64,000 nt of DNA from Isoetes taiwanensis. Taxonomy: Eukaryota > Streptophyta > Lycopodiopsida > Isoetales > Isoetaceae. A program made the translations under genes and the position numbers. A model generated the notes under the pieces. The model saw nothing but the letters and a program-made list of their open reading frames with translations, was not told the origin of the DNA and did no database searches. Positions 21,550-32,253 of this stretch are shown piece after piece. The first letter of the stretch is position 1, and each line of letters begins with the position of its first letter. Location of the stretch: positions 6,326,109-6,390,108 of the forward strand of contig JAJEKV010000004.1 in NCBI GenBank assembly GCA_021234155.1. The letters are read 5' to 3'.

Positions 21550-22696
21550 TCCCTAGTCTGATATAGCCTCCTTTTCCATGTTTCCCATCCTTAAGAAGTT
21601 TGGCAGACCCTGTTACTGTTTTCTCTGCTCCACTATCTAATATTAACATGTTATTTGCATCATTAGATTGCTTTCTTGAAATATCAAAAGAAATATTGTT
21701 TACCTCAGCATCCTCATCGTCTTCACTACTTCCTTCTTCTATTTCTTGAGTTAAATTTACTGCTGGTTCCTGCCTTCCACCATTCTTTTCTTGTTTTGCT
21801 TTATTTGGTTTGCCTCTCCTTCCTTTGCTGCTAGAGCACCTGTTTGCAAAATGGCCTTTGCCACCACAGTTATAGCATTCAACATCCTTAAGCTTAGGGC
21901 ATTCAGCCTTTAAATGTCCATGAGCTTTGCAATGATAGCAAGGACCAATGCTCCCCTTCTGTTTTGTTTGTTTTGAGTTGCTCCCTTTGTACCTAGATCG
22001 ACCTGCATAAAGGACTTCAACATTTTCATCAAAATCATCTGTTAGAACTTTGTTTTGTTCAAACTCAGTCCTGATCATCTCTTCAGCATTTTCCCTACTC
22101 CTGGCTACATTTCTGATTAATGTAGCTAACTGCTTGTTCTCTCCAACTGCCCTGGCCACATGCAAGAGTTTTTGTTGATCTGTCTCTAAATCAGCTACTA
22201 TGTTATCAAACTTTGAGAAGAAATTAGTCAAGTCATCCTCTTCTCTAAGTCCAAGCTTCCTCAACTCTTTATCCAAAATGTCAATTTGAGACGAACTTTT
22301 TTCTTCATAGTGCTTGAGAAGGTATTTCCAAATTTTTCCAGGGGCTTTGCCCCTAACTTTCAGCAAAATAGATGCTCCTACCTTGCTGGTTAAGATTGCA
22401 TAGGCTTCCTTCAGTTTATCTTTGTCAACACCTACAAAACCACCACCAATACTGCTTGTTGCAGTTGCATCCAATCCTTCTGCTGCAGATGCCTCATCAG
22501 CAGTACTACTCTCCCTTCTTCCTGCAACCAAACTCACTGTACCATTAGTATTACTAGAGGTAGTTTCATCTAGTAATTCCCACAGATTTTCATTTTCAAG
22601 AACATTTTTCATTTGTTCTTTCCAGATTTAAAATCCAGGGCCTCCTTCATAAACCTTAATTCCATTGAGCAGAGCAGCTCCAAATCTACTAGACAT
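21503..22696 (-). pseudogene. copia gag and protease
   Basis: Start placed at the ATG complementary to 22694-22696, just inside the primer-binding site, giving MSSRFGAALLNGIKVYEGG. A TAA follows after 21 codons, and the frame stays open from 22612 to 21503. It has two CCHC zinc knuckles (CYHCKAHGHLKAEC and CYNCGGKGHFANRC), a basic stretch, an acidic stretch, and a protease active site LILDSGAEKTVTG. Structural capsid protein plus aspartic protease of the element. The protease runs into a frameshift near 21520-21549. Confidence 0.9.
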
Positions 22697-22709
22697 TTTA
22701 GACAACCTT

Positions 22710-22721
22710 GCTCTGATACCA
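22710..22721 (-). other. copia primer-binding site (initiator tRNA-Met)
   Basis: On the minus strand TGGTATCAGAGC, the standard 12-base complement to the 3' end of plant initiator tRNA-Met, lies one base inside the LTR end TCCTATCA. Confidence 0.95.
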
Positions 22722-22722
22722 C

Positions 22723-22756
22723 TGATAGGATCTAATTAAAATGTCTAGTTAATTGC
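22723..22756 (-). repeat. copia 5' LTR, proximal piece (split by MULE)
   Basis: Minus-strand LTR end TCCTATCA abuts the primer-binding site. After 34 bp the LTR is interrupted by the MULE, and it resumes at 29604. The last 9 bp are the MULE target duplication. Confidence 0.75.
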
Positions 22757-23160
22757 CGCCCACTTTATTGGCTCCCGAAACCAAGTTCGCGAACCAAGTG
22801 GGTTCGCCCAAGCGAACCCGGAAAATTCGCCTGGGCGAACCCACTTGGTTCGCCTGGGCCGACCTGGCGGGAGCCTCGCGGGCGGGCGTGTCGGCGTGGC
22901 CTTCCTACCGGGTTCGCCTGGGCGAACCCGAACCCGGGGGGGTTAGTTGCAGGCTTGGCAGGTGCGGGCAGGTGCGGGCAGCAGCTACCGGGTTCGCTTG
23001 GGCGAACCCCGGGGCTGGGAGTACGGCGTTGCAGGCCTGCGGGGGTACGGTGGGTACAGCACCTACCGGGTTCGCTTGGGCGAACCCCGGTGCACGGACG
23101 CGGTGGCAGGGGGGCGGACGGTGGCAGGGGGGCCGTCACCCCGGGTTCCGTGAGCCCGTG
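22757..23160 (+). repeat. MULE left terminal inverted repeat with palindrome array
   Basis: At least six copies of the palindrome GTTCGCYYRGGCGAAC type (near 22800, 22823, 22848, 22910, 22990 and 23068). The last three are spaced 78-80 bp and lie in larger repeat units that include ACCGGGTTCGC. The GC-rich stretch ends near 23160. Confidence 0.85.
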
Positions 23161-25401
23161 AGCGTCGGGCCCCTCTTGCCAAATCCTATCATATGGGTTT
23201 TTTGCTTTTCACTTTCTGCAAGAGGATAAATTTTGCAGGGACAGATTCATGGAGAAGCATTACAAAATCACGAAGCAAGGAATGGAGCTGTGGCGCAAGG
23301 CCTGTTAGCTGCCGAGAACCTGGCTTGTAGTATTTATGGTGGGCAGTGTTTCATGTTCAGTTGATTGTCACTAGTTCTTTGTTTGGTTTTGCCTGTAAGT
23401 CTCCACATTGCAGCACTAGTCTTGCCATCAATAATCCCCTCTAAATTTTTCCCTTTTATCCGGCTCGCACAACCCCTTTGCTAAACCTTCACGGCCCCTT
23501 GCTTTCTGCTCTACTTTTGTTTTCGATTCTACTCTATGAGTTTGTCCATTTTCGTAGTCTGTAACCCGGGTCTTGAATTATAGTCTTATCCTAAACAATC
23601 CCTACTGTATTCACGAGTATTCTGTGGATCTCTCATAGTGGAATCCTTAATACTGATTCGTCCTCCCAACCGGTCACTCATAATCACCTGGAATTCAGAT
23701 ATCTATTTCAGAGCAGTCTACATTTATCCGCCAGAGACCATGTCTCAGCCAGAGGCAGTTCCCCCAGTCGGCATGGATGAGCGTCCCTTGCCATTTGGCC
23801 TGCAGAGCGGCGCTGATGTCCCCGGACGCATCGGTAGCATTGTCGAATGGTACCCCAACTAGCACTGTCTTATCCCGCTAGGTATGTTTTGTGTGCTTGT
23901 TAACCGTATTTTATTTTTGTGACAGGGAATACCATGGCATTTGGTGCCTGGTGCGCAGGGTCACGTCTGTTGAGAGCGGTCGGGCCCACACCGTGGCCCA
24001 GCGGTGGATTTGCACAGCACCTGGGTGTACACACTTTGTGGACAAGAGTCGGCGCGACCCCGGATTTCCAGGATTGACCCGCGATGGAGCTTGGGGCCAC
24101 CATCAGAGCCACCATGCAGATCAATGGTGGCCCACAGACAGACATTCTGGGCCGAGGGGTGCAACCCCGCGAATTGCAGAGAGAGTGGTGTCCGAGCGGG
24201 AGAGGGCTGCAAAACGTCGAGAAGATCCCCGCAAAAGCTGCATCGTGATGATGGAGGCCGCGGCGGACATAGAGAGGGCGAGGGGAGACAAGGCGCAACA
24301 ACGATGCGCCCACAAAGATGTCCTTACCCCAGGCGGCCCCTAGAAGCCTTCCCCGAGGGGGCCGGCGCCATGTTTTATGAGGCCAAGCCACAACGACAAA
24401 GGGGAGCCTTGAGGGATGCAGCCCTATCATGAGGGTCGCATTAGAGTCAGAGCTAGTGGCACAGGTGGCGTTCAGCAGGAAGACTGGACCGCACATGCTA
24501 TGCTCAATGACTGGGCCATTGCACGCGAGGGATCGCCGCCATTTGCCCACAGGGGAGGAGTTGCTAGGCGAGAGCTCCACAGGATACGGGCATCTCAGCC
24601 AGGTTACGATGGGGAGACATCTTTGCCACCAGTTTCTTTGGATATGAGCATCCACACTCCAACTGATCCCTCCTTCGCCCGGCAGGTGAGTGACTTGCAG
24701 GCCGACAGGGAAGAGTTCCAGTCAGAGGTAGGGACCAGGTCGATCCAAATTTTACTCATGAGACATGTCCGTTGCCCGGCCCGATCCGTACATGGCCACC
24801 CCTCCTTCCATAGGGCTGCTGTGGCGGTGGGAGCTGACCCGCCCGGGGTCGCCAGGTCCTCGATGATATCATGAGGACGGCGATGGCAGGCACGGGCATG
24901 GCACACACCTTGACTTCGCCATTTCCGCCTGATCGCAATGTCGAGGGAGCAGAGGCATGGATAAGAGACCGAGCACGCGGTTTTTTCATGTACCACGCCG
25001 AGAGTTCGGCAGCACACCATCCGGAGCTACCCGTGTGTGTACCCATTCGAGGATGGTCTCACCCCTACACGCATCGGCCGGGTTCCCGAGCACTTACGAT
25101 CCCGCTAGGTTACATCTTCATCCCTTTTCTCGAAGAGGTTAGGGTGTTCACGCGCTTTTTACGGCCAGCCAGATCAATCAACACCTTGCCATGGTTGGGC
25201 GAGCGTCGCCGATGGTGCGGCGACTTGATATTGCAAGAGGGCGCCGGCCCAAGAGATGCGGCATAACTAACATCCGACCTCCTTTGAGGCGTCGCCCGAT
25301 GGACAATGGGAGGAGGGGCACATTCGAAAGTGTTGATGAGGTGCGTGTCGGGTTTATGTTTAGTTTGTATGGATCGATGAAATCGACCACTTTGGATGTG
25401 C
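23161..25401 (+). other. upstream part of the MULE plus-strand gene (exons unclear)
   Basis: Probably contains the 5' exons of the ULP1 gene. A candidate first exon around 23741-23863 encodes MSQPEAVPPVGMDERPLPFG; a possible short intron 23882-23925 (GTATGT to GTGACAG) follows. Open plus-strand stretches at 23926-24340, 24416-24874 and 24871-25266 are GC-rich and partly protein-like (SFARQVSDLQADREEFQSEV near 24670). All three frames are often open because of high GC, so I cannot choose exons reliably. No domain recognised here. Confidence 0.35.
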
Positions 25402-26238
25402 TTGTATGTAGCGTGTTGCGGCGGATGCTTGGAGAGGCCGTGAGGCCGAGTCGTTGATGATAGACCAGCGTTACTATCCGCGACTATGTTCGGTCGGTGT
25501 CGAAAACGTCCCTCCCGAGGAGTCGTCTCCCACCTTCTTCCCCCGGGCCCGAGCATCCCGACCGGGTGCACTACGTCTGGTGCTCTGGCCCATCGTCACA
25601 GGGTAAGTACTCGATTCTTTGCTTTACTTTCAATTCCCGAGGCAATCCTCTGACTTAAGGGAAGCGAAAGTCATACATCTTTGGCGTGTGCAGTGGTCAT
25701 TGGATGCTTGTTGCTCTCATACGATCCGCCGACGTGCGCACTCGCCTAGGCCTCGGAGATGACGATCACGTGGGCTGGTGGTACTTCGACAACATGCCTT
25801 CCACGGTAGGGGTTTCGTGGAGTGCGCATCAACCTACCAGCGCTTCGCCGTGGAGTGTTTCTAGTCCCCCGTCTTTCCCACCGCGTGCCGCCACTAGTGA
25901 TCTGACCTGCACTCTCTTTGTACAGCGCGACCGCTTGGGTCTTCGAGCGAATGGGGGCACCAGCGGGTTACATCCGATGGGGTGCGGCCTCAAATGTGCG
26001 GCCTGCATTGTGCCCGCTGCAGGTCGACAACAATACCTGTGGCATGCACATTGGTTTCATCATGCGCCACCTCGTGCGAGACGTGTGGCAAACCCGGCCG
26101 GATACTGTTATACCGATAAGCCGGGGCTGGTACACGGCGGGCGATGTGCGACTGTTTAGGAGTGAGTGGCCCGTAGTAGTCGGGTTGCTTTATTATAGGG
26201 TGTACTGGTACCAACAGAGACTAAGTGGTCACTGTTAG
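25402..26238 (+). CDS. ULP1-type (C48) cysteine protease domain of the MULE
   Basis: Predicted SUMO-protease-like peptidase. Exon 25402-25602 ends LRLVLWPIVTG. Intron 25603-25693 (GTAAGT to GTGCAG) is clean. The next exon begins GHWMLVALIR, with the catalytic His, and runs to WWYFDNMPST, with the catalytic Asp. After a second intron, with donor near 25806 or slightly later and acceptor TTGTACAG at 25925, the last exon encodes WVFERMGAPAG, then CPLQVDNNTCGMHIGFIM, holding the oxyanion Gln and nucleophile Cys in the usual order. Stop at 26236-26238. The His-Asp-Gln-Cys set is complete. The second donor is uncertain because phase does not close at the obvious GT. ULP1 genes are known passengers of plant MULEs (Kaonashi group). 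Confidence 0.75.
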
Positions 26239-26255
26239 TGCTGTTTGGGATCTAT

Positions 26256-28127
26256 CTAGCTAGAAGCTTTTCTCCGTCGGTCTTCTGACACAACCTCGGT
26301 GATAGCCCGTCTCTCACAGCCGTCCATGTCAATGGTGATTGACCTCGGTCTGATTGTGCCCATTCGCTCGAAGACAAGGCGTAGCGCTATCTTCAGGGCA
26401 TGTCATTGGTGCCCCTCGTCGGCCTCCACGCTGCAGAGCATGTAAAACACTGGGTACCCCACACCCCCGGCAATCGGTACAACCGCTCCGTACAGGGGAA
26501 ACTTCCACAGATTTGTACAGAAGGTTGAATCCATGGCCCAACCACCGCCGGCGCTCCATCTCACAGCGGCCTCCAACATCCTGTCATCTTGGATGACTAG
26601 GATCCATGGTCGGTCCAGCGGCTCGGCAGCATGCGGATTCCAGGGCTGGTGAAAAATCACCTTCCCGGAGGCTTTCCAATCGTCAATCCCGCTCTCGAGG
26701 CTTTCCCAGTCCGTACCCAAACTCCCGCCTACGAGGTGCAATGTGGATAGATAAAATGATAAAATATTTACGGTGCATATCCAGAATGACAAAGTTGAGC
26801 GAGAACTTCAAATTCATTACTATTCCAAAAACTAAGCATTCTCTTAAATCTACAACAACATCACTGTTCCACAGTAAAAGAATTTTCAGTGGAGCTTACC
26901 GAGTATTCTCTGCCGGTAGGCCAATTGCCACACGTCCTCCTGCGCCATCGTGAAGCGGTATGTGACTCTCTCAACTGGGCTTACTGTCGTACGTATTTGT
27001 GGTCCCCGTGCCCTTGCGATGTCCCACGCAGCACGGGTCATTCCAATACTTCTAAGCTCTAGTGCGACAGCCGCAAGGAGTTCAGGATGCACGGGCATGG
27101 ACCAATCCTCCGCATTGGTGAAAGGATCATGGCCAGTGTGTTCAGTGCTAACGTATATCCGTGCACCATTGCCATTATCTTTCACTGTCCGCAAACGAAA
27201 CAGGCATCCTCTGCGGTGGGACCGTCTGATTTGCCTATCCCCCCGGGTCCCTCTCCTGCGTGGTTGCCTCCATCGGTGGCAGGCATAGTCATCCACAATC
27301 TCGCCCGTTGCAGCCCTGACACGATGATGTCCATGGACCAAACGGACACGATGAGTGGTTTGAAGCTCAATCACCCTTTGCTCGAGGAGGTCCACGGTGG
27401 TCTCCTCCGCGTAGTTGAAGTCGTTGTCCTTCATGGTGCGACCACTTTTGCACGTGCACACTTCCATGCATGCAGTTACGTATTCCTGTGGGATGCCATG
27501 GCGCCGCAGACCGATTTCCCATTCCTCTGAAATCTTTTCAAACGTGGCAGCGGGGGACCGATGGGTGCTTCCATTCAAGTGGCCCATGGCAACCAACTGG
27601 CTCCAAAACTCCACGTAAGGGACCAACTTATGAGGCCCAGTTACGCGCCGGTACAGCCAACCGTTGGAGTCATCGTCAACTGCAAACTCCTCACAATATG
27701 CAGCCCATCGGTACATCAACCTGACATGGTGCTCGATGGGTGGCCTCCCGCTTCTCTGCGAGACCGGGGGCAAGCGGGGATCAGCAGCACTTATTTCGGA
27801 CGGGTGGGGAACATAGTGTTGCTGTAGGCACAGCCTCATCAACCCATACACAGACTCGTTGAGGGCATAACCACCCTGAGGGGCAACATGGAGCCATTGA
27901 ACTGGGTCCGGGTAGAGACCGGCCAGTTCATGTACAAGTAGTTCTTGGGAATTTTGGCTGGGAGTAACTTGTGGAGCAACCTGACCAGGCGGGTTCAGTG
28001 CGTCGTCTACATTCTCCCTGGTGTCCTCCTCCGACATTGTGTCATCCTCGGTGTCTAAAAGGTCATACTCACTATCATTTTCATCTGACATCTCACTGAC
28101 TGAGTCGTCAGTGACTACCTCTGCCAT
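26256..28127 (-). pseudogene. MULE transposase (MURA-like), C-terminally truncated
   Basis: Exon 1 (28127-26900): acidic N-terminus (MSDENDSEYDLLDTEDDT), a mid-region, then a FAR1-like DNA-binding part ending CLFRLRTVKDNG and VSTEHTGHDPF. Intron 26729-26899 (GTAAGC to CTCGTAG) joins in frame to exon 2 (26728-26256), which shows WILVIQDDRM, the first catalytic Asp in AMDSTFCTNLWKFPLYG, an in-frame TGA at 26403-26405, and the second Asp in SITIDMDGCERRAITEVV. The frame ends at TAG 26256-26258. The downstream third acidic residue and SWIM zinc finger of MULE transposases are absent. Together with the TGA this makes the copy non-autonomous. Confidence 0.85.
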
Positions 28128-28357
28128 TCTCCTGCACTCTACTTGGAAGACAAATATAAACTACTGCAGCAAAGTGCACCTGCTCTAGCAACTGCGCCTG
28201 CTCTAGCACCGACGATCTCGAATAGATATCTGAGGTACAGCTGAACATGAACACAAGCCTTAGTACAAACCTATACATACATTGGGGTCTTTACAAAACA
28301 CAAATATGAATTACGAAACAACACATTATACTACTTGTTTCCCATTCATAAAAAATA

Positions 28358-28702
28358 TTATACATTGTTTTTGTCCATTCTGATGACTAGACAATTTGAT
28401 GCAACGACTTGCATCATTATCTGCACATCCAACATTGTTTCATCTTTATTTGGCTCGGTGAGCCATTCTACCAGTCGTTCCCCGCAGGGAACGCCGGACG
28501 TTAAAGCAATCAGAAGCTCCCTTTCACTCATCCTTGCAACGACGGTGAAAGGAGCGGGAGGAGTAGGGGGATTGCTGTCCCTTAGAGGAGGAGAAGGAGG
28601 AAGCGGGGGATTACTGGAGATGTCCCTAGTAGGAAGAGGAGGAGGAGCATTACTGCTAGAAGGGACACATCGTGCGAAGACGGTCTTCAACTGGCGGACC
28701 AT
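28358..28702 (-). CDS. 114-aa proline-rich frame upstream of the transposase
   Basis: Minus-strand frame with a low-complexity part (NAPPPLPTRDISSNPPLPPS) then MSERELLIALTSGVPCGERL. It lies 230 bp upstream of the transposase start on the same strand, so it could be a first exon or a separate small gene. The opposite strand is also open here because of the GGA-rich repeat, so coding is unproven. Confidence 0.3.
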   Translation of the reverse strand: MVRQLKTVFARCVPSSSNAPPPLPTRDISSNPPLPPSPPLRDSNPPTPPAPFTVVARMSERELLIALTSGVPCGERLVEWLTEPNKDETMLDVQIMMQVVASNCLVIRMDKNNV

Positions 28703-29089
28703 TGTAACAAAACGGCCAAGAAGAATGGCAACAGTTTTCCACAGAAATTGACAATATCAAGCAATTTCCCTGCCATTGTTAGAATGAAACATTTTAACAA
28801 AATATGGACCACAACAAGAAAAAAACTGCCACCAAGTTTATAACAGAAACTCACTTCAGCGAATAGAAACTCCTTGATGCGGAGATTGGCTTCAAAATGG
28901 TGAAGACGCGGAGATTGCCTTCAAAATGCGGAGATTGGCTTCAAAATGTTCGACTTAACAATGGTGAAGAAGGGTCGACTCGAGCGCATATATATACTCT
29001 ACATTTTCGAATCCTGGCACTACGGCAAAAATATTCTTTCAAAATATTCTTCCTTGGATTTGGGTGCACCGAAAGTGTGCACCGAAAGT
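28703..29089. other. MULE interior near right terminal repeat
   Basis: Contains three near-identical phrases with GCGGAGATTG and CTTCAAAATG (28876-28946), a short tandem repeat. Possible promoter region of the transposase. Nothing else supported. Confidence 0.4.
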
Positions 29090-29594
29090 GTCGATGGTGG
29101 CCCTGGATTCGCTTGGGCGAACCCGGTAGGGTGCCCGGGTGCGCCCTGCCATCGGGTACCGCCCTACCGTACGGGCCTGCCACCCAGGATTCGCCTGGGC
29201 GAACCCGGTAGGGTGGCCCGGTGCGCCCTGCCATCGGGTACCGCCCTGCCGTACGGGCCTGCCACCCAGGATTCGCCTGGGCGAACCCGGTAGGGTGGCC
29301 GGGCACCCACTGACGCACCCTGACGCTCTGCCATCATGCCTGCCACCCAGGATTCGCCTGGGCGAACCCGGTAGGGTGGCCAGCACCACTGACGCCCCGC
29401 CAATGCCAATGCGCAGTAAACCGGGTTAGGGGTTAAGCTTAACCGAACGCAAAGCAATGCCAAGTAAGCCGGCCGCCATAGCCACGTCTGCGACTTCGCT
29501 TGGGTTCGGGGTTCGCTTGGGCGAATTCTCAGGGTTCGCTTGGGCGAACCCAGTTGGATGGCCAACTTCCTTTCGGGTGCCATTCGAAGCACCG
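29090..29594 (-). repeat. MULE right terminal inverted repeat with palindrome array
   Basis: Palindromes of the GATTCGCYTGGGCGAACCC type occur at about 29105, 29188, 29269 and 29350 with a period of about 81 bp. Two more copies are near 29509 and 29532 next to the terminus. Units also share GGTAGGGTG and CCTGCCACCCAG. Inverted relative to the left array. Confidence 0.85.
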
Positions 29595-29603
29595 GTTAAT
29601 TGC

Positions 29604-30200
29604 ATCAACTAACTTCAATGTTCACTAGACAATATTTGACCATTGCAATATAACAATTGAAAACCATTAAATATCAAATGCAAGGTAAATATTGAACTTA
29701 TGAGCAAATGGAATTATTCACATCCGAGAGCTCGGGCATTCACCATGAAGTGAATCCTTTTGCACAAAAATGAACTCCACAACTATCGATCTGATCCTTC
29801 TTTCCATTATTTATAGTCTGGCACCAATTCTCATGGAATCGGTGCCGATCAATCGCGTCGGTTTAGCTCAATGCTAAGTTTAAACTGTAAACATGGCTCG
29901 AGCTTATTTGACCGCCATATCTGTATTTTCGACCATTGAAACCTAAGGTTTAAACTTAACAGCTTATTGAACCATTAAACCTTAGGTTCATGAACTATTG
30001 AACCTTTAAAACTTCACCACGGTATAACCTTAGGAACTATAGGTCAATCTTGGTTCCAGCATGAATATGCAGTCTGCTTGAGATTCACCATGTGATTCTG
30101 AAACAAAACCTATAGTCTTCTTCATGTATAACTTGTGTTGATCAGAACCAACTCTGGGTAAGAATCTACATGATATTATAATATGAACTTATCCTTTTCA
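29604..30200 (-). repeat. copia 5' LTR, distal piece (left end of LTR undetermined)
   Basis: Sequence resumes directly after the MULE duplication. It is AT-rich and contains AAACCTTAGGTT-like short inverted repeats near 29940-30020. The LTR start (CA on the plus strand) could not be located because no second LTR is present, and the gypsy LTR fragment begins somewhere after about 30200. Confidence 0.5.
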
Positions 30201-30229
30201 TCAAGGTAGGATGTAAGGACAATGCTGTT

Positions 30230-31677
30230 CTAAGCAGATCCGTGCCAGAATTTTGTTTTTTGCTTTTCTGATAGGTTCTTGGTTGTTATGAGCTGATCTG
30301 AGGTTCCCTGGCCATGATTTGGTGGTTAAAACAAGTGTTTTGGCAGATCTTGGCTTGTCTGGCTGTTAGGGTTCTTGAAAAAAAACAAGCCCGATATATC
30401 CCACGGGCCTGTATAGAAAAAGATGCCAAGGTATAAATAGGCTAAAATTTGCATCTCCGTTAATAAGATGCGTGCTATATCCACATGGGCCTCGGTACCT
30501 TCACCGCCCCACACGCCCGGGTATACCACATGGCGGGGGGTGATTGGCAGGGAAATCTAGGCTGGGGGGAATAGATAGCAAACATTTTCTGCAAAATATA
30601 GTTGGGCACGCTTCCCAAGAGACCATATAGTTTGCAAAAGGAATCTTTTTTGATGCTCTCAATGATAGTGGAATCTTTTTTGCAAAAAAGGATTTCTAAT
30701 TTTTTGCTTTGAAAAGGATTGTAAGAATGGTGATGTGGCATGTAGGCACGATGAGTTGGCAATGCAAGGATGACATGGCAAGTAGGAGTGGTGAGGTGTC
30801 TAGCAACTTGGCTAAGAATTTTTTTTTTAGTCAAAACATGAGATGATATGGAGATGATGTGTATGTCATGTGGATGATGATGTGGAGGTGTAGGTGATGA
30901 TTTGGCAAGATAATATGTCACCCTTATGAACTTATACACTTTAAATTGAAGAATTTTTGCAAAGGATGGAATTTCAAAGGGGTGACACGTGTATGATGTG
31001 ACATGGCAATGAAGATGACATATATGGCGATTTGGCCTTTTTGAATGATGTCATAGGTCAATTTAAGTACCAATGCATATAATTTGCATTTTCTAGGCAA
31101 ATTTTGACTCTTAATTGCTTCCCTTAGGAATTTTGCAATCTCTCTCATCATTTGACTTCTAGAGAGAGAAATTTGACCTTTGAGCATGTGTATGACCAAG
31201 TCAAGTGGAGATTTGTGCTTCAATGAGATGGTGATGGTATAGTAAGTGTGTGTGGGATGTGAATGACATGTAAAGGAGAAGTTTTGACTAGAAAAAAATC
31301 TTCTAGGCCAATTTGCCTTAGGAGATGAAATGTAGGCATGGAGCTTGGGGTGTCATGGGCATATTTTCATGGTAAGGAGTGTGGAAGGTTTAAGATGGGA
31401 ATCAAGGAATGTAGTTATGCCAAGAACTCAAATAGTGGCATCATATACCAAGAACTCTTCAAGGGGCCTTCAAATCTTTAACATTTGCTTGAATCACCTT
31501 CCATGACTTGCTTGTGTGACCTTTGTCAAATGTCCTCACCTTGGTCTTCTAGTCTTCTTTTCACAATGTGCAAAGATGCAATGTTCTTGTATATCTGTGT
31601 TCAAATCAAAGTGTGAGCATGAGAATATCCAAATGTGTCTTGCTCTTGCATGCTATCATAGCATGGCAGCAAAAAGC
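30230..31677 (-). repeat. gypsy LTR fragment (G1 family), minus orientation
   Basis: Read on the minus strand it starts at 31677 with TGCTGCCATGC and continues through the same blocks as the complete solo LTR 61074-63605: GAGCAAGACACATTT, GTGAGGACATTTGAC, TTGACTTGGTCATACAC and the conserved CCGGGCGTGTGGGGCGGTGA (30500-30520). It ends somewhere near 30230, before the 3' third of the LTR, so it is truncated or inverted relative to the adjoining plus-oriented piece. Confidence 0.8.
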
Positions 31678-32211
31678 AAAAAAGTGCATCCAAACATCTA
31701 GCAATTCCAGATCTGCCTGTTGTTCATATTCTGTGACAGACAGTCAACAAAAAAATAAAATTCCAAAAAAGATACACATCTTTCTGCAAAGAGCATTCTT
31801 GAACATTGTGTGCAGACATTCTAGAGAGGGATTGAAGCATCAAATCTCAAAAACAAGTTACCTTTATCGAGTTAGAAAATTTAACCCTCTGCCAGGGATA
31901 TTGACCAAAAATTGACCTGGTCAGGGATGCCTATTTGACAGGCTTTCCCTAATTGAAATCCATCTAACTCTTTTCCCAACATTCTTCAAGGTCTTGTGCA
32001 GGTTTAGAATCAAGAATCATGTGTAAAATCCCTTTGGTTTGCATTTGGCATGTATTCTTGCAAGGCAGATTTTTTTCTCTTTAGGGAAAGCTATTCAAAA
32101 TCATTGTTTGAGCATTCTTCTTGGGATTTTTTCATTCAGAGTGGTTGCCTCAAGCAACCTGGAGATTCTAAACCACTGAGGTTGAAGGTCTTGCCAGGAA
32201 CACCTTCAACA
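31678..32211 (+). repeat. G1 5' LTR, 3' portion (plus orientation)
   Basis: Matches the last third of the G1-family LTR (58840-59379): CATTGTGTGCAGACATT, CTCTGCCAGGGATATTGACC, AGTGGTTGCCTCAAGCAACC, ending CAGGAACACCTTCAACA at 32211, directly before the primer-binding site. The 5' two thirds are missing; the neighbouring minus-oriented fragment takes their place. Confidence 0.85.
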
Positions 32212-32213
32212 TT

Positions 32214-32233
32214 TTGGAGGTTCTACCGAGATC
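32214..32233 (+). other. G1 primer-binding site
   Basis: TTGGAGGTTCTACCGAGATC lies 2 nt after the LTR end and is identical to the site next to the G2 LTR. I could not assign the tRNA from memory. Confidence 0.75.
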
Positions 32234-32253
32234 ACTTCCTGGAATTTGAACTC

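Larger units (their letters stand above)
22748..29603. mobile_element. ULP1-carrying Mutator-like element with 9-bp TSD
   Basis: Element 22757-29594 (6838 bp) is flanked by GTTAATTGC at 22748-22756 and 29595-29603, the 9-bp duplication typical of MULEs. The ends match in inverted orientation: CTTTATTGGCTCCCGAAA on the left against CTTCGAATGGCACCCGAAA on the right, then GGGTTCGCCCAAGCGAACCC on both. Inside are a plus-strand ULP1 protease gene and a minus-strand transposase gene that converge near 26250. The element is markedly GC-rich against its AT-rich surroundings. It sits within the 5' LTR of the minus-strand copia element. Confidence 0.92.

Noticed and set aside
22757-23160. GC palindrome array as a CRISPR-like array or terminator cluster
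   Set aside because: The repeats are palindromes in the terminal inverted repeats of a eukaryotic MULE, spacing is irregular on the left, and the context is plant nuclear DNA.
24416-25571. Several 100-150 codon frames on both strands inside the MULE
   Set aside because: Most are mutual shadows created by high GC. Only the ULP1 and transposase frames show family motifs.
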